A stretch of DNA of 64,000 bases from Vanessa cardui (GCF_905220365.1 NC_061124.1:14386501-14450500), one strand, 5' to 3'; counted from the stretch's first letter, positions 11,051-22,579 are shown. The notes: generated by a model from the sequence alone, not told the origin. Program-made: numbers and translations.

Positions 11051-11877
11051 ATGCATTCTGTTTACCTGAATAACGTAAGTACTTAGGGATTTGATTCATT
11101 AAATACTTTTTTTCAGTTATAATGAATGAAGATAAGATATCTAGTGCTAATTACGGCTATATACTTTTTTTCTATTAGCAATTAATATCGATTATACAGC
11201 ACACCACAGCTAGAAACGATTATATTGAAAGACGATTAGAAAAAAAAATAAAATATTATACCAGATACTTTGCAAACGTAAGCAGAATTCGTGACTTTAG
11301 GAAAGGGGGCCATCTCAGCTCAGCTAAGACACTTAAGTACCAAAATACACAAATAATAATTAACACACGATATTTGCAAACGATTTTTGTTACAAAGTTG
11401 TCATCATAGTTTCTCGTCAACAAGGTATTGTCGATGAGTTTCATGGATTTTTACACAGTCCAGTCTGTATGACGTTTATCAGAAGTAAAATACTGTTAGT
11501 GTATAAACTTTTTATTTAGAAATAACGTTAAAAAACCGCCCTGTTACAGTTGCTCAAAGTTGCGTGTATGCCATTGAATGGAGAATAATGGTTTAGTTCG
11601 TTGACGTAGCTGACATTAAGGGAATGATACACGTTTACTAAATATTACATGATCTATATTTAGATATTATATCGGTATCAATGGCTTTTTATAACATGCA
11701 TTAATCTAATGTGATAAGTGTTTGTTTATTTACAGACGTTTTTCTGTTTTTTATTTTTCTTACGACAGTATATCGGAATCGAATGTACACTTTATCAGGT
11801 AAATCTTGTTATATCTCTGATAAGACTATTTGCAGTCTCAGTTTTGTATTTCTTCATTCCTTACATCTTCAAAGCGC
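11051..11877. other. largely featureless; very weak exon candidate 11736-11798
   Basis: AT-rich. A 63-base open stretch at 11736-11798 (plus) follows a good acceptor (TTTATTTACAG) and precedes CAG|GTAAAT. The encoded 21 residues are mostly hydrophobic and carry no recognisable motif. No other gene signal. Confidence 0.15.
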
Positions 11878-11995
11878 CACCAATTATTATGTATCTTGTG
11901 CCTGTACTCACTTTCTCACTCACTCACTCACCTGTCAAACCGGAACAAAACCATACAATAGTATTACTGCTTGGGTGGTAAAATATATACCGGAT
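11878..11995 (-). repeat. interspersed repeat family C, fragment
   Basis: 'tgtatcttgtgcctgta', a (CTCA)n-like expansion at 11910-11928, then 'caaaccggaac' and 'ctgcttgggtggta' identify family C. Confidence 0.55.
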
Positions 11996-12061
11996 ATGGG
12001 TTAAAGCCTAAAGACTAAGGAAAGTATTTTTATATCTTACTTGATGAATTTAGATTTATTA

Positions 12062-12215
12062 TTTTGTAATAAAATTTAACAATCTTTATTAACATAAGAA
12101 TTAACAACATTAAATGCTTAAATATATATATATACAAATATGAACTAAAACTAGTTACTGTATAAATCTTGACCGCGTGGAATGGTGGCAAGAATGCTAG
12201 CAGCATGAAATAAAA
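12062..12215 (-). mobile_element. LINE 3' end, family E
   Basis: On the minus strand the last codons read AASILATIPRGQDLYSN followed by a stop. A UTR containing 'aactagttttagttcatatt' follows. Copies at 16010-16230 (plus) and 35225-35310 (minus) share the same tail, so this is the C-terminal tip of a retroelement ORF plus 3' UTR. The clade is uncertain; a non-LTR retrotransposon is my best reading. Confidence 0.6.
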
Positions 12216-13424
12216 GAATACTTGATTGAATTTCTAATGATGCATTTTTTTAACCAAGTAAATTATTTATCGAACATTATAAAGATTAAGCTTAGCGATA
12301 TTGAATAAATTATATTGTTGCTATAATTAATCGCATCAAATTCATTCAAGTATTTCAATTATCTATAAAAAATTTAATGCATTTATACAATAGTTATCTA
12401 TAAAAAAACATTAATATCATTTAATTAAAAATTAACCACATATTTAATATTGGTTATACATAACAGAGGCACAACTGATTAATTTTATTTTGTATCTTTA
12501 AAATTTTAGCGCCATTGTAATTACAGATAGAAAAACATTAAAGCCGCATTTTACTTTCAAAATCTGAACGCGCTAGACGTACGTAACATAAATAGCCAAT
12601 TATTTAAAGTAAGATCTATAAGGAAATCTTTTCGAGAGTATTTCATGTAGAACTAACTTAACACGGCGTCACGTATGAAACTGCATGGAATGACGTTAGT
12701 ATATGCAAACTTCCATCCTAGAAGCGCATTCACTCTCTGACTGTATTTGTATCAATTTTATCGTAGAATGATATGCGAAAAACGTAGCTTAGACGAATAT
12801 ATCTTAAAAGAACTTTTTACTATCCTCTTACGATTTGTATAAGCAATTTTTCCAGTATTCCAATTTTAAACATTAGTGCAACGTTGGAAAGTTTATACAT
12901 TTTCACGAATGTTATGTTTTTGAATTTGGAACACGAATAAAGAAATTAAATTTAAATTATTATGTTCTTTATAAAACGGTTATAAGCTAAATTTGTGTTA
13001 TCTGATATAGACAATTTAATTAATACTTCGGTCAATATTTTAATAGGAACTTTGTACAAAAAATTACGAAGTTTCCTTTAAAGGTAAAATAAACAAATCG
13101 AGCCTATTAAACATAAATTATTTGGCTTATTGATCAAAGATATGATCCCAAAATGTATTTACTTAAATCGTATATTTAAGTAAATTGAAATTAAAAGAAC
13201 TGGAAATTGACTTTTTTGTATCATAATGCGTTTATTTATTAATGTTAACGGCATCCGTCAAATTGAACTTAGTAATTGATAATAAAGTCAAAGGAACATT
13301 TATAGGTGACAGTCCTAAGCATATGGCCAAATGTGCACTTTCTAGATATATAAACAGTGCAGAAATGCTAACCAGGGTATTACATTGCTTATTACAAAAA
13401 TCACATGATTAATAATGATAAAAA
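12216..13424. other. no gene seen
   Basis: About 1.2 kb of AT-rich DNA. An 11-base inverted repeat with a 5-base loop occurs near 13157-13184 (TTTACTTAAAT arms). Slightly GC-richer around 12540-12740 but without coding pattern. Confidence 0.4.
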
Positions 13425-13480
13425 TCGCGCTGTTGTGGGTTTTCTGACATTTAGGTGGTGCAAGTGAAATTTGAATTAAA
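13425..13480 (+). repeat. repeat family D, small fragment
   Basis: 'cgctgttgtgggttttctga' and 'aggtggtgcaagtgaaattt' match the distal part of family D seen at 54277-54470. Confidence 0.5.
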
Positions 13481-13505
13481 AATGATTATATTATAATAAT
13501 CATTT

Positions 13506-13742
13506 TCATTACATAGTATAAAACCAAGTCGCTTATCGCTGTCTATCCCTTTGTATACTCAGATCTTTAAAATTACGCAAAAGATTTTTATATGGGTTTC
13601 ATAACGGGTAGAGTGATATGAGAGGAAGGCTTTTGTATATAATACATGGACAGCATAGTAAAGAAAAACTTTTAATTTTATAAATTTCTAATGTGATATC
13701 GTAAATAAAAAAATTCTGTAGTAAATTTAGTATCAGTATTTG
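13506..13742 (+). mobile_element. Helitron-like family B, 3' end missing
   Basis: Starts TCATTACATAGTATAAAACC and follows the family to 'aaatttagtatcagtatt'. It then leaves the consensus before the expected CTAG terminus, so the 3' end is lost. Confidence 0.7.
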
Positions 13743-14375
13743 ATATAAAAAGATATTCAAATATTGTATAATAAGCCTTACGATATTTTTAACACAATAT
13801 TTAATTTTACTTATTTGCAAAGTTAAAAGTCCGTCGACAAAAATGCGAAGGGAAGGCGGAATTAAAAATTTCCGCTTGTACTGAAGTTTGTACATATTTT
13901 GTTATAAAAAATACGAGTATTTTCTAAAGACTTATAGTTTCCAGTGATATTGTAGTATTTAAACTTGGACGTAGAGACAAACTTCGTGGAGTGTATTATT
14001 TCAAGTTGCAACTTCGCCTTAGTCAGGCTTACACTTGGGGAGACAGTTTTCAACTAGAGTGACGTATAACGCCACACATTAGTAACCCTTATATCTTTGT
14101 AATAGAGTTCAAGATGCAAATTAACTTTTGTATTAAGACTGTGTTAATTTATAATGTCAAGACGTTATGTTTTGTACACCTGGATGTCTGCGTTATAATT
14201 TAAGCGATTATAATTATTATAATTCTGTATTCAATTCTTTGATATAAATTTAAGGAGTTTTCAAGTAACAAAGATGTTGGATTTGTTTGAAAAACAACTT
14301 TCGTATCTGTCATATTTATTGTGATCAATCTTTTTAGCAATATGTTGGTAAAGCTATACCAATTTAAATTAATAT
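13743..14375. other. no feature seen
   Basis: AT-rich; several short open frames of low complexity, none convincing. Confidence 0.4.
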
Positions 14376-14554
14376 TATAAATGTTAAAGTAACTCTGTCC
14401 GATTGTCGCTCTTTTACGACCAACCCGCTGCACCGAATTTGATGAAATGTTGTATGACGCAAACTTGGACTCCAAGAATGGACATAGGCCATTTTTTGTC
14501 TAGCACATAACAAACAACACCCTAAAACACGAGCGAAGCTGCGGGCAACTACAG
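14376..14554 (+). mobile_element. Helitron-like element, Lep1-type tail
   Basis: 'tgttaaagtaactctgtccg', 'aacttggactccaagaatgg' and 'acacgagcgaagctgcgggc' are shared with 31990-32125 and 53486-53685. The 53486 copy ends with CTAG; this one ends 'aactacagt', a damaged terminus. Confidence 0.6.
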
Positions 14555-14654
14555 TTATATTATTTATGTACATTCAATATACTTTCCAATTTTTAATTGG
14601 TTGATGGAGTATAGAGACTAGATTTTTTCTAAATATCTTATGTTTTTCAATGTA

Positions 14655-14815
14655 GTTTCGGTTAATAAGACTTCACTATCCGTTTGTCCGTCACCAGATT
14701 GAATCTCATAAACCGAGATATTTAGACACTTGATATTTTCACTGACGATATTTTTGTTGCCGCTATTAGGTACACCAGAAACTATAATATATATTTAAGA
14801 TGGCTCCTACGTCTG
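14655..14815 (+). repeat. interspersed repeat, single copy in window
   Basis: 'gacttcactatccgtttgtc', 'tctcataaaccgagata' and 'tttttgttgccgctattagg' resemble a repeat I remember as widespread in Lepidoptera. There is no second copy in this window, so the call rests on recall. Confidence 0.4.
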
Positions 14816-15223
14816 CAGTTTGTTATTTATAGTTAGCAAAATTTGATTTATTCAATTATTATTCATCAAGTTAAAACTTAAAAGGTTCAAACATAAATAT
14901 GCATCACATCTATTATTTTAATTATAAAAAAATAAGATTGAATTTATAGATCACGCGCCCGTGAAAAAAAAACAATAAATCAAATCTTCAATCACAGCCT
15001 CTCGATATCCATAATATAAGTACATATAATATCCTATATACCTATATACCTATACACAAATAAAAAAACATAGTATATGGGGCAGCAGAAAGCGGCGTCG
15101 AAGATGTTTAATTCATTTAAAGAAGTCAACAGGCTCTATTAGCTCTACGCTTTTTTATCATCTATAAAATCTTGTATTGAATAATATGCTTTTTCTACCA
15201 ATGTATTTTGTACAAAAGATTTG
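14816..15223. other. no feature seen
   Basis: AT-rich spacer up to the next SINE. Confidence 0.4.
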
Positions 15224-15556
15224 AATTTACTAAACAACAACAACAACAACAGCCTGTAAATTCCCACAGCTGGGCTAAAGGCCTCCTCTCCCTTAGAGGA
15301 GAAGGTTGGGAACATATTCCACCACGCTGTTCCAATGCGAGTTGGTGGAATACACATGTGACAGAATTTCTATGAAATTTGTCACATGTAGGTTTCCTCA
15401 CGATGTTTCCCTTCACCGCAGAGTACGAGATGAATTATAAAGACAAATTAAGCACATGTATCGGCGGTGCTTGCCTGGGTTTGAACCCGCAATCATCGGT
15501 TAAGATGCACGCGTTCTAACCACTGGGCCATCTCGACTCAATTTAATTTACTAAAC
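15224..15556 (-). mobile_element. tRNA-derived SINE (Metulj-like), near full length
   Basis: Intact copy from a (TTG)n tail (CAA repeats at 15236-15250) to the tRNA-like head ending near 15540. The B box, in reverse complement 'gggtttgaaccc', and the A box, 'ccactgggcca', are present. A perfect 12-base target duplication, AATTTACTAAAC, lies at 15224-15235 and 15545-15556. Small frames inside it are not genes. Confidence 0.92.
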
Positions 15557-15626
15557 GGCAAAGTTAAAAATGTCTGCGGAATTTTATTATAGAAGTGGAT
15601 ACCCTGCCCCAAGAAGGACTTATTGA

Positions 15627-16336
15627 CATTATGGCAGTGGTCGGCAACACGCGGCCCGAACATCTTCCTTGCGGACCGTGACTGTTTTGTAAAAAAGTTG
15701 ACAAATATGACAGGTAACACATAAGAAATAGCGTCTCAAGTACAACCACAGACATCACACTAAAATTTGTGCAAAATCTGTTTCCTATTTAAGTCGTTTG
15801 TAGTTTTCATTTTTTTTTCTCTCATTTTTCTAGCTACAAAGCTCAAATATATAAACATAATGTAAGTATTATATTTAAATTATGTATCTCTTAAAAATAT
15901 TTAATTGCATTTGTCTTTACTCTATGAAATATGAGTAATTAATACTATCTAATTATTAATTATTATTAGTGGTGCAAAAAGCTTCATCAAAAGTATAACA
16001 CTTCGCCTCATTGCCTCCACTGGTGACAGGAGGGCTGGTTCGTTTTTTGCCCCAGAGGATCGGAATTGCGATTAAACGGGGAAATGCTGCTAGTATTCTT
16101 GCCACCATTCCACGCGGTCAAAACTTATACAGTAACTAGTTTTAGTTTATATTTGTATATATTTAAGCATTTAATGTTATTGATTCTTATGTTAATAATA
16201 TTTTTTAAATAATTTTAAACTAATTATGGGTATATTTGGCTTATAAGGTAAATTTCATGACTGCGGTCCGCCTATAGTTTATTTTGCCACCTCGTGGCCC
16301 TTGCCTACCAAGAGGTTGCCGTCCGCTGCCTTATGG
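15627..16336 (+). mobile_element. hAT-like element remnant with LINE tail nested inside
   Basis: Left end 15635 begins CAGTGGTCGGCAAC; right end 16328 closes with the imperfect inverse (gttgccgtccgctg). The flanking 8-mers CATTATGG (15627-15634) and CCTTATGG (16329-16336) differ at one base, as expected for an old hAT 8-base target duplication. No transposase motif is readable. The middle is interrupted by family E sequence. Confidence 0.6.
15965..16235 (+). mobile_element. LINE 3' end, family E, nested in hAT-like element
   Basis: A frame reads LVTGGLVRFLPQRIGIAI, then KRGNAASILATIPRGQ, then a stop after NLYSN near 16138. The same AT-rich 3' UTR as at 12062 and 35225 follows. This is the longest of the three copies and shows the tail end of a retroelement protein. 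The clade is not certain. Confidence 0.6.
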
Positions 16337-17405
16337 TACACCGTTATAACGTTTATGACGGACCCCCCAAATTAATATAATGTATAACACAATCCTGGTT
16401 CCATATTCAAGCCATAATAAATCATTTTACTGACACCATTACGTTCACCAAACAACACATTGCAGAGTAAGACAGACAAAGGTTTGTTAGGTGGCTGAAG
16501 ACAAAATAACACTTTAACCCTTATTACCTAAGCCATAAGTGCTACGTTTATCAATTGTCATACATTGTACTTAACAAATGTGTACAAATTGTACAGGTAA
16601 CAATTAGTATTATGTTACGAATGTACGAAACAAATACATTTCCAGTTTGTTTAATTACTTATTGTCAAGGAAACAAATTAGGGAAACATACGTAGACATA
16701 ATATATCTTGGTGTTTTGTATGTGAATGTATGCGGTAAGTGAGATTTTGTATCTCGTCGCAGATCAAAGAACCATTGCTCTTTTTAATTATTTTAAATTA
16801 TTATTAGCAAAGCTAGCTAATTAAGTTATTGTTGATATGAGATTAATCTTTAAGATAATTATGGGTCAAACTAAGAACCTCTTTTTTTCGAGTCGATTAA
16901 AGCCCTTAAACCTTCTCCTGAATGTAACAAATACTTTTCTGAAAACCGCATCCAAATAGCTTTAGCCAAATGCGAGATAATCGCGGACAAACATACCTAC
17001 ATACATACATACAAACAATCGAACTGAGAACCTCCTTTTTTACGAACTCGGTTAAAAACCGATAGAAATGAATGATGAAAATCTCATTTACAACACGACC
17101 ATGTACCAACCAATACTAATTGAAACAATGAGAATAAGCACAGTTAAGTTATTCGCTTTACAAAATAAGCTTTGTTTAATCTTCATTTTCGTTTTAAAAA
17201 AGATCACGAAAACAATTTAATACTTCAAAGTTTCGTTACAAAATGTCATTAGACACAGTTTGTATGTATTTGACTTTGCTGATGAATAAATTGAAAGTGT
17301 ATGCTAAAAATCATTTATAAATAAAGTTTGTTACTTCTATAATATATAGATGATCGAAAGCCTGGAGGTCGTATTCATTGATATACAAACAAGACGTTTG
17401 TATAT
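16337..17405. other. no gene; small repeat-like words
   Basis: AT-rich. Words of the type 'gaacctcctttttt..gaactcggtt' at 16875-16905 and 17028-17060 recur at 34655-34685 and are probably remnants of one dispersed repeat. A CATA microsatellite-like run lies near 16990-17010. Confidence 0.4.
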
Positions 17406-17409
17406 ATTT

Positions 17410-17612
17410 AGTAAGTAAGATGGTTAGTGGTCACAACCGATCATAGACGTTCGCGGTGGAAGAAATAGTAGATCCTTACGTTGATGAAATGTTATGTCCC
17501 TTATACCTGCAATTACACTAGCTCACTCACCCTTCAAACTGGAAGGCAACAATACCCAGTATATCTGTTTGGGGGTAGAATACATGAAGAGTGGGTGATT
17601 TTGCTCATCCGT
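17410..17612 (-). repeat. interspersed repeat family C
   Basis: 'tatgtcccttatacctgcaa', 'ctcactcacccttcaaactg', 'tctgtttgggggtagaatac' and 'gaagagtgggtg' match family C. Confidence 0.7.
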
Positions 17613-17617
17613 TTATC

Positions 17618-18055
17618 AACCGACTTCCAAAAGGAGGAGGTTATCAATTCGTCTGTATTTTTTTTTTTCTTTTTTTTTTTTTTATGTTTGTTACCTCATA
17701 ACTTTTCACTGGGTGGACCGATTTTGATAATTTTTTTTTTGTTTGAAAGGTAGTGTTTCCCGTGGGGTCCCATTTTTTTATTTTTTTTTCCGATGATGGT
17801 ATCCATGTGAAAACGACCTAAGTCTTAAATTTGCATTATGTATATGCGCGACAAATAGGTGAATAACTGAAAATCACGTTAACCAATTTTGATAATTCTT
17901 TTTTTATTATAAAATATATACTTCAAGGGTAATTTGGTGAAAGTTTGGTAAGGTTCTGAGCACAGGATCCATGACAAAGTAACGGAACGGAAGGGAACGG
18001 AACAATTCTGAGGAGCACGTTAGCGATACTCGGTCGAATCTTTTATTTATAGGTT
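17618..18055 (+). repeat. lepidopteran-type dispersed repeat ('aaccgacttcc..ggagg')
   Basis: Begins 'atcaaccgacttccaaaagg'. Contains 'aggaggttatcaattcg', T-rich tracts, 'cactgggtggaccgattttg' and 'gtggggtccc'. I recognise this block as common in Lepidoptera. It abuts the 18071-19325 repeat but is not part of that repeat's second copy at 60288. Confidence 0.5.
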
Positions 18056-18070
18056 ATTTGGATATTTGAG

Positions 18071-19325
18071 TCACCTTCCGTAATGTGGTTATGTTTATGT
18101 AATTATCATAGTCGAATATAATAATCAACTAGCTACCCACCCCGGCTTCGCAAGGGTGCAATACTGATACTAAATATACTACAGAATTTGTTTATATACG
18201 ACATCACATCGCAAACTTCTAAAATTATCAGTGTTTCTTTACTATATTGTTCATGTATTATATACACAAACCTTCCCCTTGAATCACACTATCTTTTAAA
18301 AAAAACCGCATCAAAATCCGTTGCGTAGATTTAAAGATATAGGGACAGAGAAAGCGACTTTGTTTTATACTATGTAGTGATGGAACTCCTATACGGCTCG
18401 CAGTTAGGGTGCGATATGGGGCAGAATGTCTTATTATCTTTAATCAAATTTTGTGTATGTGATGTGATGTCATATGATGTACGAAATATAGTTGGTCTTT
18501 TTCAAAGTTTTTTTGCTGAGTTCGATTACAGCTCTTTCGAGGGATCCTTGTAGTTTACGCCGCGTGACGTATTAAATCCGCATTTTCGAAAGTCTATTTC
18601 TGCTTTATTCGCAAGTTTCCTTTGAAATTGTCCTCGAAGTAGTTTCTGACTCATATAAACGGAACGTTTAATCTATCCATATTAAAAAAAATTAGTTAGT
18701 CAACATCAGCTTCACTTAAAAGGAAAAAATAAATAAAATTTTAACAAAAAGAAAAACCGACTTCAAACAAAACACTATTTTAAAACAAATGAATATGCAC
18801 GAAAAAGTAATAAAAATAATTGCGTATTCGACATATTTTTTAGAGTCTTCCTAAGTTAAATGAAATGAAAAATATTAGACTACTTAAAAGTCGATTAACG
18901 ATTATATCATGTAGTTATAATTATTGTTATATTTGGAGTCGGTGTCAGCCAATAAAACCCTACAGTATATCTATTAAAAAAACAATACGAGAATACTTTG
19001 ACAAATATGTTTTTTACAAATTACCTTTTACACAATAATATACTGGATCAATCAAGGGGCTCGTATCGCTTCTTTCTTTTGATTGTTGGGGCAAGGGCAC
19101 CGTGGCTGACACCGGCTCCAAATATACCAATAACTATAACTACATGATATAATCGTTAATCGACTTTTAAGTAGTCTAATATTTTTCATTCCATTTAACT
19201 TAGGAAGACTCTAAAAAATATGTCGAATACGCAATTATTTTTATTACTTTTTCGTGCATATTCATTTGTTTTAAAATAGTGTTTTGTTTGAAGTCGGTTT
19301 TTCTTTTTGTTAAAATTTTATTTAT
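18071..19325 (+). repeat. 1.25 kb repeat, copy 1, ending in 223-base inverted arms
   Basis: Homologous almost throughout to 60288-61381. It holds a family B Helitron (18129-18380), a unique middle with 'gatggaactcctatacggct' and 'agctctttcgagggatcctt', and a foldback unit. The foldback arms are 18729-18951 and 19103-19325, 223 bases each with about four mismatches, around a 151-base centre. Nothing is encoded. The foldback part resembles a long-TIR non-autonomous DNA element. Confidence 0.85.
18129..18380 (-). mobile_element. Helitron-like family B, full length, inside the 1.25 kb repeat
   Basis: A|CTAGCTACCCACCCCGG... to ...'gtaGTGA', the reverse complement of the family B TC start. The same insertion sits at the equivalent place in the second copy (60347-60598), so it predates their duplication. 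Confidence 0.8.
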
Positions 19326-19387
19326 CATTACAGCCTTATTACACCACATGTCATACCATATACACACCCATTAACATTTACATCTGG

Positions 19388-19619
19388 TAAATTTCCCATT
19401 GCTTGGCTAAAGCGTTCTTTAAGGAGATAGTTTGGTGCTTTTTACACCAATGGATGGATATGTGGCAGAATTTCATTGAATTAGACACATACATGTTTAC
19501 TCACGATGTCTTCCTTCAGTACGAGATGAATTATAAACACAAATTATGCACATGAAAATTCAGTGGTGCTATAATCAGTTAACATGCACGTGTTCTAACC
19601 ACTGGGCCATCACGGCTCA
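19388..19619 (-). mobile_element. tRNA-derived SINE (Metulj-like), old
   Basis: Diverged copy: 'aaatttcccattgcttggct' at its tail side, 'acgagatgaattataaacac' in the body, and 'ttctaaccactgggccatca' in the head. The B box is lost ('ataatcagttaac'). Confidence 0.75.
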
Positions 19620-21232
19620 ATAATATACTTTCCTCGCCTTCCTCTCCTCTGTCTGATTAATTAGAAATATATATATATAACACGAGCTATTGTATTTATT
19701 ATTTATACAAATTAATTTATTGGAAAATTTAATATAAAACGACTATGCCTTCTCTGTTTTTCGTACATCCTTACCTCCTTTGCTTTCAGAAGCAGGTGCA
19801 CAAGTAAACGAAATACTAATAACGATAACATTATGAAAAGGGAGAATAAGTGGAACTTGATGGCTACATCTTGAGTAATCTTTAATGTCATTGGAATAAG
19901 GTATAAAATACAATAACCTAACATTTTATTAAGATTTTTGGTTATTCGTAATATTATAGAATTATAATCTTTATTGTAGTGGATTTAAGGTACATGTTCG
20001 TTGATGTGGACTATAGTTGAATTGGTTTTCAATTATATAAGATGAATTAGAACTTTTTATGATTGGTATGACCAAGTTTTGACCCGAGCAATATCGTAGA
20101 AGTCACCGTTGGGAAGGACGTCGTTCGGAGTTCAATATATCGATAGGCGAAGACTAATATTGCCTGTTCAGAGATACTCGAAAGGAGAGTACGGTCAATC
20201 AATATGCTCTGAGAAAAAAAAGATACAACTTTACTTTTTATTTTTATCGAAAATTCAGTATAAAAATAAGGTATTATGATATTTTAACTGGAAAATATAA
20301 TCGTACGTTTATTTTTATTAAACTGTTTTCCATCTTAAATTTAATTTCTTTTGAGCATAAGAAGTGCTCTTGAAGTAATACATACACAAAAAAAAATTTA
20401 AAATAATTTTATGTTCGTAATTTTCTATACAAAACATGAATTACATTCGTAAAAATCTATTTCAGAAGTTATTCTAGTTATTTTTTATGAAATGTAATTG
20501 AGCATACAAAGGAATAATAATTTAATGTTAAATGCGTAAGTAACTCTTACTAAGAGTCTTTCTGTTTCTCGACTTCTTATTTTTTCATGATCTAGCCACA
20601 GAACTTGTTAATATGTCATATAAAGCTAGTTGCGACCTTACCTTAAGGATTATTACAAACTAGGTTTTTATACATAAATCCTGACAATGAACCCCTAAAA
20701 CAACAGCAAAGTCGCAGGCGGTAACTATGTAAGTATTCAATATCACTGATGTTATCTCTAAATTGTAAATTATTGGTTATAACATTGTTTTAACGAAGAC
20801 AAATATTTTTTAAATTATTTGAATAAAAATTGAATATATTTTCTTTTTCAAAATATAAAGGCGGACAAAAAAGTTTCCCCTAATTAAATTATACTTTGAA
20901 TAACATTTAATTAGGTCAAATTGTTAAACTTTGACGTTGCAAACATCAAATATGAATTGGCATCAAGTTGACACGAGCTTTGTTCGAACGAATAGCACTG
21001 TTTACTGAAACAAACCACGAATCCTCCTTTTCCTCTCTGAGGAGTGGAATTTTCCATTTAAATTTAAATGGGAACACCGTTGAGGTAGAATATTTTTGTA
21101 ACCAACATTTGTCCAATATTTGTGATTAGTTTAAGGAACCAAAATGACCAATCAGATCAGATATTGCATCTACATAAGACGTAAAACTTAAACATTTGTC
21201 AAAACACGTGATAGTCACCACAGTTTATTTGG
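19620..21232. other. no firm gene; one open minus-strand segment 20047-20208
   Basis: AT-rich. Complement(20047..20208) is an open stretch of 53 codons. It starts after a strong acceptor-like TTTTTTTTCTCAG and ends in TAA, but the peptide has no recognisable motif. A zero-loop 18-base palindrome, ccatttaaatttaaatgg, is at 21054-21071. The 70-codon frame at 19712-19924 is low-complexity and not called. Confidence 0.25.
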
Positions 21233-21443
21233 GCTGATCACTACACTATCATCATCCTCCTGCCCTAATTTTACTTGGGGTCAGCGCAGCATGTCTTCTT
21301 CTTCCATACTGCTTTGTCATACGTCGTCACAAAGGTAACATTCTTACTAACCATATCGTCTTTCATACAATCCATCCATGGTTTCTTTGGTCATCCCCTA
21401 CCTTCATATCCTACTAAGACTACACAAGCTGATCACTACACTA
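21233..21443 (-). mobile_element. RTE-type LINE, extreme 5' truncation, with 16-base target duplication
   Basis: Insert 21249-21427 reads, on the minus strand, the end of an RTE-like ORF (…LWKKKTCCADPK then stop), followed by an ATG-type tail seen as 'tcatcatcc'. It is bounded by a perfect 16-base duplication, GCTGATCACTACACTA, at 21233-21248 and 21428-21443. Only the last roughly 180 bases of the LINE were copied. Confidence 0.82.
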
Positions 21444-22203
21444 ACTAAATTAAATCTAATTATTTTTTAAGGTAGACCAATTGGCAATTTTTTAACTCAC
21501 TGCTCATATATGTACATTGATGCTGTAAAAAAAATTGAATATTCCTTACAAGGCCAATGTGTGATCAACCTTGGGAAGCCAACTGTAAGTTCCTCTTTCC
21601 TGTATTTACAACTAATTTACTCAACCATCAAAACGTATAATAACAATACAAAGTATCACTTGAGACTTCAAATCTACACAGGAACGAATACAGAGTATAT
21701 GCAATACCTAATATTTGTACTTCATGTGCGTACAAATACATACACGCTATTCCTTGTCTCGATATGTCAGAAGAAAATCCGAGGCCTTTATTTGCTTTTC
21801 GGGGTAAGAGAATTTAAATAATTCCCATCGAAACTCCAAGCCGCTTTGATGATTATTTACAGTCAAAAGTACTCGATAAGTTCAAATAAATTTATTTATC
21901 TCTCGAATATTATATTATTTATCGATACAATATCAATATTTCCTGTTATAATCTTAATTAAATCGCGTTCAATGCTACAATTACATGCAATATTCAACAT
22001 ATCTCACGAATCCCACATACTTGTATAGTACATATACAACAATATAATAGTTCTGTTTCAGACAGATACCGCCAATAATTGTCCTATCGTAGGTAATCAA
22101 TCTTCTCTACAATTAATTGGACACATACAACCTACAACATTCCTATTAAACTCAACATCTAGATAATTCTATACTTATTATACATGTCACGATGACGTCT
22201 GCG
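21444..22203. other. no feature seen
   Basis: AT-rich; the 103- and 60-codon plus-strand frames here have no motifs or gene-like composition and are treated as chance. Confidence 0.4.
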
Positions 22204-22270
22204 TTAATTTTTGGTTTCGTTAACCAAAAATTAAGAGATGGCCCATTGTAACCAATGGGCCATCTCTTAA
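22204..22270. repeat. two overlapping snap-back palindromes at a SINE head
   Basis: First hairpin: arms 22204-22216 and 22222-22234 (13 bases, 5-base loop). Second: arms 22231-22248 and 22253-22270 (18 bases, perfect, loop TAAC). The second palindrome is made of SINE head sequence (gagatggccca) and its own reverse complement. Confidence 0.9.
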
Positions 22271-22520
22271 TTTGCGAACGAACGTGCGAACACCACTGAA
22301 ATTTCATGTGCCCAATATGTATTTATAATTCATCTCGTACTCGGCGGTAAAGGAAAACATCATGAGGAATACAGCATGTGTCCATTTTCAACGAAATTCT
22401 GCCATATGTGTATTCCAATCCGCTTTGGAATAGCATAGTGGAATATGTTCCAAACCTTCTCCTCAAGGGGAAGAGGAGGCCTTAGCCCAGCAGTGGAAAA
22501 TATACAGGCTGTTGTTCTTA
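22231..22520 (+). mobile_element. tRNA-derived SINE (Metulj-like) with rearranged head
   Basis: Body and tail are intact ('catctcgtactcggcggta', 'aaccttctcctcaag', 'cagcagtgg', 'ggctgttgtt'). The tRNA-like head is replaced by an inverted duplication (22231-22270) and the B box is missing. Confidence 0.82.
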
Positions 22521-22579
22521 TAGAGACTTTAAGCAGTACCCATAAGCGCATAAATCTTGGCTCGGGTGTATTTTTTTGA

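Noticed and set aside
11711..12004. 97- and 87-codon overlapping plus frames
   Set aside because: The second half runs through a family C repeat and the first half is low-complexity hydrophobic sequence.
16990..17010. CATA repeats and other short tandem runs considered as CRISPR-like or satellite arrays
   Set aside because: Too few units and no regular spacers; ordinary microsatellites.
17640..17780. T-rich tracts considered as a retrotransposon tail
   Set aside because: Tracts are interrupted by a conserved repeat body and no target duplication could be paired.
21510..21821. 103-codon plus frame
   Set aside because: AT-rich composition, no motif and no supporting splice or promoter signals.
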